64,000 bases of DNA from Bacteroidales bacterium (GTDB taxonomy: Bacteria > Bacteroidota > Bacteroidia > Bacteroidales > JAGOPY01): positions 1 to 64,000 of the forward strand of contig JALNZD010000001.1 in assembly GCA_023229505.1 (NCBI GenBank), read 5' to 3'. Both the position numbers and the translations under genes were made by a program. The notes beneath the pieces were generated by a model. The model did no database searches. It saw nothing but the letters and a program-made list of their open reading frames with translations, and had not been told where the DNA came from. Below, piece after piece: positions 34,050 to 43,207 of the stretch. The stretch's first letter is position 1; every line of letters begins with the position of its first letter.

Positions 34050-34069
34050 CGTCAAAATTCCTTAGATCC

Positions 34070-34537
34070 TTGTTAAACATTGTCGGGACATACGAATGCA
34101 GGGTTGATTCCAAAGGAAGACTCATGTTTCCAGTGGATTTCAAAAACCAGCTTTCAGAAGTGGTAAGCCAGGGTTTTGTAATAAAGCGGGGCATTTTCCG
34201 TAACTGCCTTGAGCTTTATCCTGTCCCGGAATGGAATGCTGAAAGTGCACGGGTCAATAAACTCAACCGGTTCAGGAAGAAAAATGTTGATTTCATCAGG
34301 AAGTTCATGGCAGGGGTGAAAACTGTCGAACTGGACAATGCCGGCCGTTTGCTTATCCCTAAAGACCTGTTCAACTTCGCCACTATCAGCAAGGATATCG
34401 TTATGGCCTCGGTCGTCAACAAGATTGAGATCTGGGACAAGGACGAATACGAAAAAGCAATATCGTATGATCCTGAGGAATTCGCAAACCTGGCTGAAGA
34501 GGTCATGGGCGATATTGACGTAGAACCAAAAGAATGA
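34070..34537 (+). CDS. mraZ: Transcriptional regulator MraZ
   Basis: 155 residues with two SpoVT-AbrB-like swapped-hairpin repeats: N-terminal GTYECRVDSKGRLMFPVDFKNQL and C-terminal TVELDNAGRLLIPKDLF. The DxxGRxxxP signature is present in both. MraZ forms a ring-shaped oligomer and represses the dcw cluster through direct repeats in its promoter; three such repeats lie just upstream. The start is TTG at 34070, chosen because LNIVGTYECRVDS is conserved and no ATG precedes it in frame. The acidic C-terminus overlaps the start of rsmH by four bases (ATGA). Confidence 0.95.
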   Translation: MLNIVGTYECRVDSKGRLMFPVDFKNQLSEVVSQGFVIKRGIFRNCLELYPVPEWNAESARVNKLNRFRKKNVDFIRKFMAGVKTVELDNAGRLLIPKDLFNFATISKDIVMASVVNKIEIWDKDEYEKAISYDPEEFANLAEEVMGDIDVEPKE

Positions 34538-35430
34538 TGTACCACATTCCTGTCCTGTTGAATGAATGCATTAAAGGCCTGAATATCCATCCTGAAGGGA
34601 TCTATGTGGATGTAACCTTTGGAAGTGGCGGACATTCCCGTAAAATCCTGGAAAAGCTATCCTCAGGCAGGCTTATTGCATTCGACCGCGACAAAGATGT
34701 TCATGACAACCTGATTAAAGATGAACGCTTTGTCTTTATTCACCAAAACTACCGCTATCTGAAGAACTTCCTGAAATTTCAGGGAATTCTGCAAATCGAC
34801 GGTTTATTAGCCGATCTGGGCATTTCGTCATGGCAAATTGATCAACCTGAGAGGGGATTCTCTATACGCCTGGATGGTGACCTGGATATGCGAATGGACC
34901 AGGGGCAGGAACTCAACGCTGCGAAAATCATAAATTCCTACTCAGCAGTTCGATTAATTCAACTATTCAGACAATATGGTGAAATCGATAATTCAAGAAG
35001 GCTGGCAGAAGAAATTCTCAATGAGAGGGCAATTCAGCGCATAGGGTCAACCGAATCATTAAAGAATGTTATTCTTCGTGTCGCGCCCAGGAGCAAGGAA
35101 AACCAATATCTGGCCAAGGCTTTTCAAGCTATCCGTATCGAGGTCAATGAAGAACTCGATGCACTCAAAGATTTGCTGAAACACACGAATGACATCCTGA
35201 AACCGGGAGCCAGGATGGTTGTCATCTCTTATCACTCATTAGAAGACAGGCTGGTAAAAAACTATTTCAGGACCGGGAATTTTGACGGTATTCCTGTTAA
35301 AGACTTTTATGGCCAACAGATTGCGCCCATGCGTCCTGTAAACAGGAAAGCGATCATTCCATCAAAAGATGAACAATTGGCCAATCCGCGGTCAAGAAGC
35401 GCCAAATTAAGGATTGCTGAGAAGATATAA
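34534..35430 (+). CDS. rsmH: 16S rRNA m4C1402 methyltransferase RsmH (MraW)
   Basis: 298 residues. SAM-binding motif YVDVTFGSGGHSRKILEKL; family motifs LADLGISSWQID, RGFSIRLDGDLDMRMD, and the C-terminal MVVISYHSLEDRLVKNYFR and NPRSRSAKLRIAEKI. It methylates N4 of C1402 in the decoding centre of 16S rRNA. As in most bacteria it is second in the dcw cluster. It overlaps mraZ by four bases and is followed two bases later by ftsL. Confidence 0.97.
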   Translation: MMYHIPVLLNECIKGLNIHPEGIYVDVTFGSGGHSRKILEKLSSGRLIAFDRDKDVHDNLIKDERFVFIHQNYRYLKNFLKFQGILQIDGLLADLGISSWQIDQPERGFSIRLDGDLDMRMDQGQELNAAKIINSYSAVRLIQLFRQYGEIDNSRRLAEEILNERAIQRIGSTESLKNVILRVAPRSKENQYLAKAFQAIRIEVNEELDALKDLLKHTNDILKPGARMVVISYHSLEDRLVKNYFRTGNFDGIPVKDFYGQQIAPMRPVNRKAIIPSKDEQLANPRSRSAKLRIAEKI

Positions 35431-35432
35431 CT

Positions 35433-35834
35433 ATGTCAAGAGAAGGAGAAATAAAAGCAAACTCTTACCTGCGGCCGGGCAGCAAGAACCCCTTTACCAG
35501 GAAAAAGGTGGGCAAGTCAATGCATTCCATGCTTGATGGCACCTTTTTAACCAGGGATAAATTCAAGCGGGCATTGCCATTTATATTATTTCTGATGGTT
35601 CTGGGAGTGATTTATATAACGAACATTTTCCATGTTGAAAAGACCAAGCGGCAAATCGATGACCTTGAAGAAGAGCTCAGGGAATTAAGGTATGAATATA
35701 TTTCTTCAAGGAGTAAACTCATGTATGAGAGTAAGCCATCTGAGATAGCAATCAAATTAGAAGAAACCGGAATCCGTGAGTCCATGGTCCCTCCCCGGAA
35801 GATTATGGTCAGCAAGGACAATAAGACCAAGTAA
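35433..35834 (+). CDS. ftsL: Cell-division protein FtsL-like
   Basis: 133 residues. It has a basic cytoplasmic N-terminus of about 45 residues, one transmembrane helix at about 47-66 (ALPFILFLMVLGVIYITNIF) and a periplasmic coiled coil (KTKRQIDDLEEELRELRYEYISSRSKLMYES). FtsL is poorly conserved in sequence; the assignment rests on topology and position between rsmH and ftsI, the normal place in Bacteroidetes. It would join the FtsQLB-type complex that activates septal peptidoglycan synthesis. No separate FtsB is visible in the window. Confidence 0.85.
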   Translation: MSREGEIKANSYLRPGSKNPFTRKKVGKSMHSMLDGTFLTRDKFKRALPFILFLMVLGVIYITNIFHVEKTKRQIDDLEEELRELRYEYISSRSKLMYESKPSEIAIKLEETGIRESMVPPRKIMVSKDNKTK

Positions 35835-35837
35835 GTC

Positions 35838-37961
35838 ATGAAAGATATAAAGAAGGACATATTATGGCGGGTTTACCTTGTGTATTTCGGGGTTTTGGTC
35901 TTCGCAATGGCAATCATCGGAAAGGCTGCTTATATCCAGTTTGCCCTTAAGGATGAGTTAATGGAAAAGGCCAAGAAGCAGGAAATCAAGTATTTTCCAA
36001 TTGAAGCATTAAGAGGGAATATCATGGCTCGTGACGGAAGCCTGTTGGCCTCATCAATCCCGGAATTTGAGATCAGAATGGATCTGTCACCTGAGGTTGT
36101 TATACCGGAACTGTTCAATTCTAAGATCGACTCATTATCAATGATGCTGTCCCAACTATTTGAGGATAAAAATGCAAGAGCATATAAATCTGAATTGCTC
36201 AATGCAAGACAAGCCGGCAACAAGTATTACCTGATCAGGAATCATGTAAAATATTATGAATTAAAAAAGCTCAAGAAGTTCCCGATCTTCCGCGAAGGCA
36301 AATACAGCGGGGGATTAATCGTTCTGCGCAAGACCACCAGGGAATTGCCCTATAAGGATTTAGCCCGGCGTACCATCGGATTTGAAAATCCGGTCGAAAG
36401 TCTTTATGTCGGACTGGAAGGGGCCTACAGCAATGAACTAAAAGGCTACGATGGCCAACAATTAAAGCGAAGGATCAGCCAGGGAGAATGGATCCCGGTG
36501 AGTGACAATCCGGAAGTGGAACCCAGGGATGGTAAAGACATCATTACAACCATTGATATCAATATCCAGGATCTGGCTGAATCTGCCCTTGCCAGGCATC
36601 TGGAAGAAAATCAGGCTTTTCAGGGCTGTGCCATCCTGATGGAAGTAAAGACCGGTGAAATCAGGGCAATTGCCAACCTGAGATATGATGCAAAAGACGG
36701 TCAATACAAAGAGACCTATAATTACTCGATCGGTGAAGCGGTTGAGCCAGGGTCAACATTTAAGCTTGCCTCTCTCATCACGGCCCTGGAAACAGGACAG
36801 GTGAAGCTTTCAGACTATTATTATGTTGGCAATGGCAGGGTCCAGTACCATAACCGCTGGATGGAAGATTCCCACAGACCGGATTCCAGCTACATGAGTG
36901 TCCGTGAGATTTTCGAACAATCATCAAACGTGGGCGTATCCAAGATTATCACTTCCCTTTTCGGGAATAAACCAGAATTGTATGTGGATCATCTCCGGAA
37001 GATGTCACTTGGAAAGCCGCTGGGAATTGAAATCCCGGGAGAAGGAGATCCATACATCAAGGATCCGAAAGATAGCAAGTACTGGTATGGAACCAGCCTG
37101 CCATGGATGTCGATCGGTTATGAATTAACGATTACCCCCCTTCAACTCCTGACATTCTATAATGCCATTGCCAATAATGGTGTGATGGTGAAGCCGCTTT
37201 TTGTAAGCGAGATCCGGGAGGGGGGGCAAACAATAAAGAAATTCGATCCTGTGGTAATAAACCCGGCTGTCTGCACTCCCGTTACCCTTCAACTCGTGAG
37301 ATCATTACTGGAGGGCGTTGTTATGAATGGCACAGGGAAAATCCTGAAAGATTCAACTTATAAAATTGCGGGTAAAACCGGTACAGCTCTCATTGCAGAA
37401 GGCTCAAAAGGTTACACGCAAAAAAAGTATAACGCTTCATTCGTCGGTTATTTCCCGGCTGATAACCCAAAATACTCCTGTATTATCGTTGTAAACCGTC
37501 CGGAAGCCGGAAAATACTATGGAGCGGCCGTAGCTGCACCTGTTTTCAAAGAGATTGCCAATAAAGTGTATGCCACGCAGCTGGATATACATGACCAGGA
37601 TGATAAAAAATATTTTACCGAAAAGTTCTTGCCTGCCGCGGCAAGAGGGGATTACAAAGATTTGCGGACCAGTTTGTCTGCAATGTCTTATGCCGTAAGA
37701 CTACCATCACAAAACCCGGAATGGGTGGCCATGGATAGTTCCACGACGGTGATGCTTCTTCAACCGACCTTTTTTGGGAGTGATACTATCCCGGATTTGA
37801 CCGGTTTAACGGCCAAAGATGCTGTTTACATGATGGAAAAGGCAGGTATTTCTTCAGTCATTCATGGAAAAGGAATTGTATTCAGCCAGTCGCTTCCGGC
37901 CGGCACACCCCTGGTAAAAGGCAGTGAAATAATCTTAACCCTGGAAAACCCAATCCGTTGA
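35838..37961 (+). CDS. ftsI: Septal penicillin-binding protein FtsI (PBP3) with PASTA domain
   Basis: 707 residues. A single N-terminal transmembrane helix lies at about 11-33. The dimerisation domain has RGNIMARDGSLLASS. The transpeptidase domain carries S306-T-F-K, S362-S-N and K513-T-G. A C-terminal PASTA domain covers about residues 640-705 (IPDLTGLTAKDAVYMMEKAG, SQSLPAGTPLVKGSEIILTL). It cross-links peptidoglycan at the division septum. The PASTA tail is known from Bacteroidetes and Gram-positive homologues but absent from the E. coli protein. It starts three bases after ftsL and overlaps murE by four bases. Confidence 0.95.
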   Translation: MKDIKKDILWRVYLVYFGVLVFAMAIIGKAAYIQFALKDELMEKAKKQEIKYFPIEALRGNIMARDGSLLASSIPEFEIRMDLSPEVVIPELFNSKIDSLSMMLSQLFEDKNARAYKSELLNARQAGNKYYLIRNHVKYYELKKLKKFPIFREGKYSGGLIVLRKTTRELPYKDLARRTIGFENPVESLYVGLEGAYSNELKGYDGQQLKRRISQGEWIPVSDNPEVEPRDGKDIITTIDINIQDLAESALARHLEENQAFQGCAILMEVKTGEIRAIANLRYDAKDGQYKETYNYSIGEAVEPGSTFKLASLITALETGQVKLSDYYYVGNGRVQYHNRWMEDSHRPDSSYMSVREIFEQSSNVGVSKIITSLFGNKPELYVDHLRKMSLGKPLGIEIPGEGDPYIKDPKDSKYWYGTSLPWMSIGYELTITPLQLLTFYNAIANNGVMVKPLFVSEIREGGQTIKKFDPVVINPAVCTPVTLQLVRSLLEGVVMNGTGKILKDSTYKIAGKTGTALIAEGSKGYTQKKYNASFVGYFPADNPKYSCIIVVNRPEAGKYYGAAVAAPVFKEIANKVYATQLDIHDQDDKKYFTEKFLPAAARGDYKDLRTSLSAMSYAVRLPSQNPEWVAMDSSTTVMLLQPTFFGSDTIPDLTGLTAKDAVYMMEKAGISSVIHGKGIVFSQSLPAGTPLVKGSEIILTLENPIR

Positions 37962-39430
37962 AAATACTCAGCGAAATATTATATAAGGCCGGAACGGTTA
38001 AGATCGTAGGTAATCCGCATATAACGGTCCCTGCTATTTATTTCGATTCCCGGAAAATTACCCCGGGAGATCTTTTCATAGCCGTCAGGGGGACACAGGC
38101 CGACGGTCATCAATATATCCGGATGGCATTGGAATCCGGGGCCCGGGTAATTGTTTGTGAAGAAATGCCCGGATTGCTGGCTGAAGGTGTCACATACATC
38201 CAGGTTAAAGACAGCAGCAAAGCACTCGGCATCATGGCCGCTAACTTCTATGATAACCCTTCGGAGGAGTTAGTCCTCGTTGGTGTCACTGGTACTAACG
38301 GTAAAACGACAATTGCGACCCTTCTTCACCAGGTATTTTCGGAGCTTGGATATGGTTGCGGGCTTTTATCAACCATCCGGAACCTGATCCTTAATGAGGA
38401 AATCCCCTCGACTCATACAACCCCGGACCCGTTACAGCTGAATTACCTGCTGCGGAAACTGGTCGAACAGGGAGGCGAATATTGTTTCATGGAGGTCAGC
38501 TCCCATGCAATAGCACAAAACCGGATAGCAGGGCTGAAATTCGCCGGGGGGATATTCACAAACATTACGCACGATCATCTGGATTATCACAAGACTTTCC
38601 AGGAATACCTTCTGGCTAAGAAGAGATTCTTTGACGAACTTCCGGCTGAAGCGTTTGCTTTAACTAACAGGGATGATAAAAACGGCCAGGTGATCGTTCA
38701 GAACACCAGGGCCAAAGTCCAGACCTATGCTTTAAAATCACCTGCCGACTTCAAATGCAGGATCCTGGAAAACCTGCTGGAAGGTTTGCAACTTTCGATC
38801 AATAACCTCGAAACCTTTTGCAGGCTTACCGGGGAATTCAACGCTTACAATCTCACGGCCGTATATGGCGCATCAGTTTTGCTGGGTCAACTTCCTGAAA
38901 GTATCCTAACCTGTTTAAGTTCAATACCCCCGGTAGAAGGGCGGTTTGAAACCATTCATTCCGGCAATAACATTACAGGTATCATTGATTACGCCCACAC
39001 GCCCGATGCTTTAAAGAATGTGCTGGATACCATAGGAGAGCTCAGGACACGGAACGAAAAACTCATAACCGTAGTCGGGGCCGGAGGCGACCGTGACAGG
39101 TCCAAGCGGCCCCTTATGGCAGGCATCTGTGCCGATTGGAGCGACCTGGTCATCCTCACTTCTGACAACCCACGGTCAGAAGAACCGGAATTGATCATTG
39201 AGGAGATGAAGCAGGGAATTACAGCTGACAGGCAGCGGAAAGTCATGACAATAGTCAATCGCAAAGAAGCAATCAGGACTGCCTGTCATCTTGCACAACC
39301 CGGTGACATCATCCTTATTGCAGGAAAAGGACATGAAAAATACCAGGAAATAAAAGGGATCAGATACCCATTCGACGATAAGAAGATATTGGAAGAAATG
39401 TTATTACCAGCTAATCAAAAACCAGTATAG
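37958..39430 (+). CDS. murE: UDP-MurNAc-L-Ala-D-Glu:amino-acid ligase MurE
   Basis: 490 residues. ATP-binding motif GTNGKTT from residue 112; AYDSRKI-like YFDSRKITPGDLFIAVRGTQADGH at the N-terminus; TTPDPLQL; FMEVSSHAIAQNRIAG; DYAHTPDALKNVL; and a C-terminal SDNPRSEEPELII, the pattern (DNPR) found in enzymes that add meso-diaminopimelate. It adds the third residue of the stem peptide in the cytoplasm. It overlaps ftsI by four bases and is followed by mraY. Confidence 0.96.
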   Translation: MKILSEILYKAGTVKIVGNPHITVPAIYFDSRKITPGDLFIAVRGTQADGHQYIRMALESGARVIVCEEMPGLLAEGVTYIQVKDSSKALGIMAANFYDNPSEELVLVGVTGTNGKTTIATLLHQVFSELGYGCGLLSTIRNLILNEEIPSTHTTPDPLQLNYLLRKLVEQGGEYCFMEVSSHAIAQNRIAGLKFAGGIFTNITHDHLDYHKTFQEYLLAKKRFFDELPAEAFALTNRDDKNGQVIVQNTRAKVQTYALKSPADFKCRILENLLEGLQLSINNLETFCRLTGEFNAYNLTAVYGASVLLGQLPESILTCLSSIPPVEGRFETIHSGNNITGIIDYAHTPDALKNVLDTIGELRTRNEKLITVVGAGGDRDRSKRPLMAGICADWSDLVILTSDNPRSEEPELIIEEMKQGITADRQRKVMTIVNRKEAIRTACHLAQPGDIILIAGKGHEKYQEIKGIRYPFDDKKILEEMLLPANQKPV

Positions 39431-39433
39431 GCC

Positions 39434-40675
39434 ATGTTTTATTATATAGCTGATTATCTGCAAAGATGTTGTGATGTCCCCGGAGCGGGGGTCTTTCAGT
39501 ACATTTCCTTCAGGACAGCGGCAGCAGTAATTGTCTCCTTGCTGATCTCCCTGGTTTTTGGCACAAAGTGGATTAAATACCTGAATAAAAAGCAAGTAGG
39601 GGAAACTATCCGTGATCTCGGCCTTGAAGGACAACTTGCAAAACAAGGCACTCCAACAATGGGAGGATTGATCATCCTCGCCTCCATCCTGATCCCGACT
39701 TTGCTGTTTGCCAAACTCGATAATATTTACATCCTCCTGATGATCTTTACCACAGTATGGCTGGGGTCTGTCGGATTTCTCGATGATTACATCAAAGTAT
39801 TCAGAAAGAATAAAAATGGCCTGAGCGGAAAGTACAAGATACTTGCGCAGGTTATCCTGGGCATAGTCGTCGGGGCGACAATGTATCTCAGTAATTCCGT
39901 CGTCCTCAGGGAAAAATTGCCGCCAAGCGGCCCTTCTATAGAACAGCACGTCAGCGGGAGTGATCTCTCCTCAAAATTTAAAAGTGAAGGGATTAAATCG
40001 ACCAAAACCACTATCCCTTTTGTAAAAGATAACGAATTCGATTATGCCGTCCTGCTTAAATGGTTGGGACCAGATTATGAAAAATATGCTTACTTAATCT
40101 TTATACCGCTAGTAATTTTCATTATTGCAGCTGTTTCAAATGGTGCAAACCTCACTGATGGCATGGACGGACTGGCTACAGGCACTTCGGCCATCATCGG
40201 GGCAACACTTGGTCTGTTGGCTTGGGTATCAGGTAACATCGTCTTTGCCGATTACCTGAATATCATGTACCTTCCCAATACCGGGGAACTGACCATTTTT
40301 ATCGGCTCTTTTGTCGGCGGTTGCATCGGATTCCTCTGGTATAACTCCTACCCTGCCCAGGTCTTTATGGGCGACACGGGAAGCCTGGCATTAGGCGGAA
40401 GTATTGCGGTCTTCGCCATCATTATCAGAAAAGAATTGTTAATTCCGATCCTTTGCGGGATTTTCCTGATGGAAAGCCTATCTGTGATCCTGCAGGTAAG
40501 TTATTTCAAGATTACAAAACGTCGTTTTGGCGCAGGACGGAGAATTTTTAAAATGTCGCCGTTACACCATCATTTCCAGGTTTTAGGCTACCCTGAACCT
40601 AAGATTGTTCAGCGCTTTATGATTGTAGGCATTATTCTGGCCGTCATCACGATCATTACTTTAAAGTTGAGATAA
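39434..40675 (+). CDS. mraY: Phospho-MurNAc-pentapeptide transferase MraY
   Basis: 413 residues with about ten transmembrane helices. Motifs GTPTMGGLIIL, DDYIKVFRKNKNGLSGKYK, NLTDGMDGLATG (catalytic aspartates) and MGDTGSLALGG, ending in MSPLHHHFQ. It makes lipid I from UDP-MurNAc-pentapeptide and undecaprenyl phosphate. Compared with the usual 320-360 residues it has an insertion of about 50 residues (around 165-215, with KSEGIKSTKTTIPFVKDNEF), a known trait of Bacteroidetes MraY. It sits three bases after murE. Confidence 0.96.
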   Translation: MFYYIADYLQRCCDVPGAGVFQYISFRTAAAVIVSLLISLVFGTKWIKYLNKKQVGETIRDLGLEGQLAKQGTPTMGGLIILASILIPTLLFAKLDNIYILLMIFTTVWLGSVGFLDDYIKVFRKNKNGLSGKYKILAQVILGIVVGATMYLSNSVVLREKLPPSGPSIEQHVSGSDLSSKFKSEGIKSTKTTIPFVKDNEFDYAVLLKWLGPDYEKYAYLIFIPLVIFIIAAVSNGANLTDGMDGLATGTSAIIGATLGLLAWVSGNIVFADYLNIMYLPNTGELTIFIGSFVGGCIGFLWYNSYPAQVFMGDTGSLALGGSIAVFAIIIRKELLIPILCGIFLMESLSVILQVSYFKITKRRFGAGRRIFKMSPLHHHFQVLGYPEPKIVQRFMIVGIILAVITIITLKLR

Positions 40676-40678
40676 GAG

Positions 40679-42022
40679 ATGAAAAGATTCGACATCGTCA
40701 TATTAGGGGGAGGCGAAAGCGGGACCGGGGCTGCGGTTCTTGCAAAGCGGAAGGGATTCCGTCCCCTGGTGTCGGATAAAGGTTCTATTAAGGATAAATA
40801 TAAATTAGTTCTGCAGGAAGAAGGGATAGACTTTGAAGAAAATAAACATACAGAAGAAACCATCCTTGGGGCTGGAGAAATCATTAAAAGCCCGGGGATA
40901 CCGGAAAATGTTCCGGTTGTAACTCGGGCACGGCAGAAAGGGATTCCTGTAATATCTGAAATAGAGTTTGCCTGCAGGTTCACCAGGGCAAAGCTTATTT
41001 TCATCACAGGCAGCAACGGTAAAACTACCACTACCCTTCTAACTCATCACATTCTGAAAACTGCAGGACTGAATGTAGGCCTGGCAGGTAATGTTGGCAA
41101 TAGTTTCGCCCTAAAAGTCGCCCATGATAATCATGACTTTTATGTCCTCGAGATCAGCAGCTTTCAGCTTGACGGGATGTTCATGGCAAAGGCTGATCTG
41201 GCAGTGCTGCTGAATATCACACCTGACCACCTCGACAGATATGATTATGATTTCCGGAAATACATCAGTTCGAAATTCAGGGTAATCAACAATCAAACTG
41301 AAAAAGATCATTTTATCTACTGTTTCGATGATCCTGTTCTCAGGGAACAGATAGGGAAAATGGAAATAGCCGCCCGATCTTATCCTTTCACTGCCGGAGC
41401 CAAAGCATTTCCGGACGGGGCCTATATTCAAGATAATCAATTGTTTTTCAATATAAATGAAAACGAATCTACCATGACATTAGAAGAATTAGCCTTACAG
41501 GGCAGACATAACCTGTACGATTCAATGGCAGCAGGGATAACGGCCCGGCTGCTTGATATCCGCAAAGAGACAATTAAGCAGTGTCTTTCGGATTTTCAGC
41601 ATATCGAGCACCGGCTTGAATTTGTTGCCAGCATTCATGGTGTTGATTACATCAATGATTCAAAAGCGACAAATGTCAATTCGACCTGGTTTGCCCTGGA
41701 AAGCATGCATAAAAATGTGATCTGGATTGCCGGCGGCCTTGATAAAGGCAATGATTATGCCTCACTGGAACCGTTGGTTGCGGCAAAAGTCAGGGCTATT
41801 ATCTGCCTGGGAAAAGATAACCGAAAAATTAAAGAAGTTTTTTCCGGCTTAGTGGAAAACATTGTTGAGGTCCTGTCAGCAGATGATGCGGTAAAGGCGG
41901 CTTACAGCCTTGCCCAACGGGGTGAGGCTGTATTATTATCGCCTGCCTGCGCCAGCTTCGACCTGTTTGAAAACTTTGAAGACCGTGGAAACCAGTTTAA
42001 AGAAGCCATAAAAAATTTATAA
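40679..42022 (+). CDS. murD: UDP-MurNAc-L-alanine:D-glutamate ligase MurD
   Basis: 447 residues. N-terminal Rossmann-like VILGGGESGTGAAVLAK, ATP loop GSNGKTTT from residue 111, then GNVGNSFALKV, LEISSFQLDG, NITPDHLDRYDYDF, EHRLEFV, DSKATNVNSTW, WIAGGLDKGNDY and a C-terminal LLSPACASFDLFENFEDRGNQF. It adds D-glutamate to UDP-MurNAc-L-Ala. The order murE-mraY-murD-ftsW is the conserved dcw order, with only a three-base gap to mraY. Confidence 0.96.
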   Translation: MKRFDIVILGGGESGTGAAVLAKRKGFRPLVSDKGSIKDKYKLVLQEEGIDFEENKHTEETILGAGEIIKSPGIPENVPVVTRARQKGIPVISEIEFACRFTRAKLIFITGSNGKTTTTLLTHHILKTAGLNVGLAGNVGNSFALKVAHDNHDFYVLEISSFQLDGMFMAKADLAVLLNITPDHLDRYDYDFRKYISSKFRVINNQTEKDHFIYCFDDPVLREQIGKMEIAARSYPFTAGAKAFPDGAYIQDNQLFFNINENESTMTLEELALQGRHNLYDSMAAGITARLLDIRKETIKQCLSDFQHIEHRLEFVASIHGVDYINDSKATNVNSTWFALESMHKNVIWIAGGLDKGNDYASLEPLVAAKVRAIICLGKDNRKIKEVFSGLVENIVEVLSADDAVKAAYSLAQRGEAVLLSPACASFDLFENFEDRGNQFKEAIKNL

Positions 42023-42034
42023 GGGAGGCTAAAG

Positions 42035-43207
42035 ATGTCAGACGAACTCACTCATATGAAAGGTGATCGCGTAATCTGGATGGTAGTAGTATTATTGTCA
42101 CTACTCTCACTGCTTGCCGTTTACAGTTCCACCGGCACTCTTGCTTATAAATACCAGGAAGGGAATACGATCTATTATATGGTCAAGCACCTGATCATTT
42201 TACTGCTTGGTTTTGTACTGATGTACCTGGCCCATAAGGTAAAATACACTTACTATTCCCGGATATTTCAAATTGCGCTATACATTGCCATTCCCCTGCT
42301 CATCGTTACTTTGTTTTTCGGTAAGGATGTAAACGAGGCAAAGAGAGCCCTGCCACTGCCTTTTGGCCTAACCTTCCAGGCTTCTGACCTTGCGAAGTTA
42401 ACCCTGATCATTTACCTGGCCCGGATTTTAACCAAGAAACAGGAGGCTCTCCATAACTTCAAATCACTGCTTTTACCGGTCATGGTTCCTATTATTTTAG
42501 TTTGCGGCCTGATTCTCCCCTCAAATCTTTCAACCGCTGTCATGCTTTTCATTACAAGCTTGTTGTTGCTGTTTATTGGAAGGATACGCTGGCTAAACCT
42601 TTTACGCCTTGTTGGAATTGCAGCGGGAGCTTTTGCCCTCTTCATCTGCATAATGCTGCTTCTGCCAAAGGAGAAGCAGGGCAGACTGGAAACCTGGCAG
42701 CACAGGATTGAGACTTTTTCAGGCGGCGGCACGGAAGAAGACCAGGTCACTCAATCAAAAATTGCAGTGGCTTCCGGAGGAGTGATAGGTAAGATGCCCG
42801 GCAACAGCACCCAACGGAACTTCCTGTCACATCCCTATTCCGACTTTATTTTCGCTATTGTTCTGGAAGAATATGGTTTAATCGGAGGGTCCTTTGTAGT
42901 GCTTCTTTATATGATCCTTTTATTCAGAGCGGTAAGGATAGTGACCAAGATACCCCGCACATTCGGGGCCTTTCTGACAATCGGGGTAGCTTTTAGCCTG
43001 GTCTTCCAGGCCCTCATCAATATGGGTGTTGCGGTAGACCTCCTGCCCGTGACAGGCCAGCCTTTGCCACTGGTAAGCATGGGCGGCACCTCCATCTGGT
43101 TCACAAGTCTCTCTATCGGGATTATACTGAGTGTCAGCAAGGAGGTCAATAAAGGTGCAAAGGATGAAGAACCGGATGAAATCCAGGAGAATTATGCCAC
43201 GGCCTGA
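42035..43207 (+). CDS. ftsW: Septal peptidoglycan polymerase FtsW
   Basis: 390 residues with about ten transmembrane helices of the SEDS family. Visible are YKYQEGNTIYYMVKHL, the GLTFQASDLAKLTLIIYLA segment (matching the conserved Q-S/A-E/D-x-x-K pattern), SKIAVASGGVIGKMPGNSTQRNFLSHPYSDFIFA, EEYGLIGG and a final LPLVSMGGTS. FtsW is the glycosyltransferase partner of FtsI at the septum. The charged C-terminal tail is short. The coding end overlaps murG by 14 bases. Confidence 0.95.
   Translation: MSDELTHMKGDRVIWMVVVLLSLLSLLAVYSSTGTLAYKYQEGNTIYYMVKHLIILLLGFVLMYLAHKVKYTYYSRIFQIALYIAIPLLIVTLFFGKDVNEAKRALPLPFGLTFQASDLAKLTLIIYLARILTKKQEALHNFKSLLLPVMVPIILVCGLILPSNLSTAVMLFITSLLLLFIGRIRWLNLLRLVGIAAGAFALFICIMLLLPKEKQGRLETWQHRIETFSGGGTEEDQVTQSKIAVASGGVIGKMPGNSTQRNFLSHPYSDFIFAIVLEEYGLIGGSFVVLLYMILLFRAVRIVTKIPRTFGAFLTIGVAFSLVFQALINMGVAVDLLPVTGQPLPLVSMGGTSIWFTSLSIGIILSVSKEVNKGAKDEEPDEIQENYATA

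Larger units (their letters stand above)
33872..34069. other. Spacer between glsA and mraZ
   Basis: About 200 AT-rich bases. The right end carries the MraZ-type repeats and the mraZ promoter, given separately. The left part should hold the promoter of the leftward lipid operon, but I see no convincing box. Confidence 0.5.

Noticed and set aside
43131..43193. Upstream start of murG inside ftsW
   Set aside because: A good AGGAGA site precedes the ATG at 43194, and the upstream codons are basic and unlike MurG N-termini.
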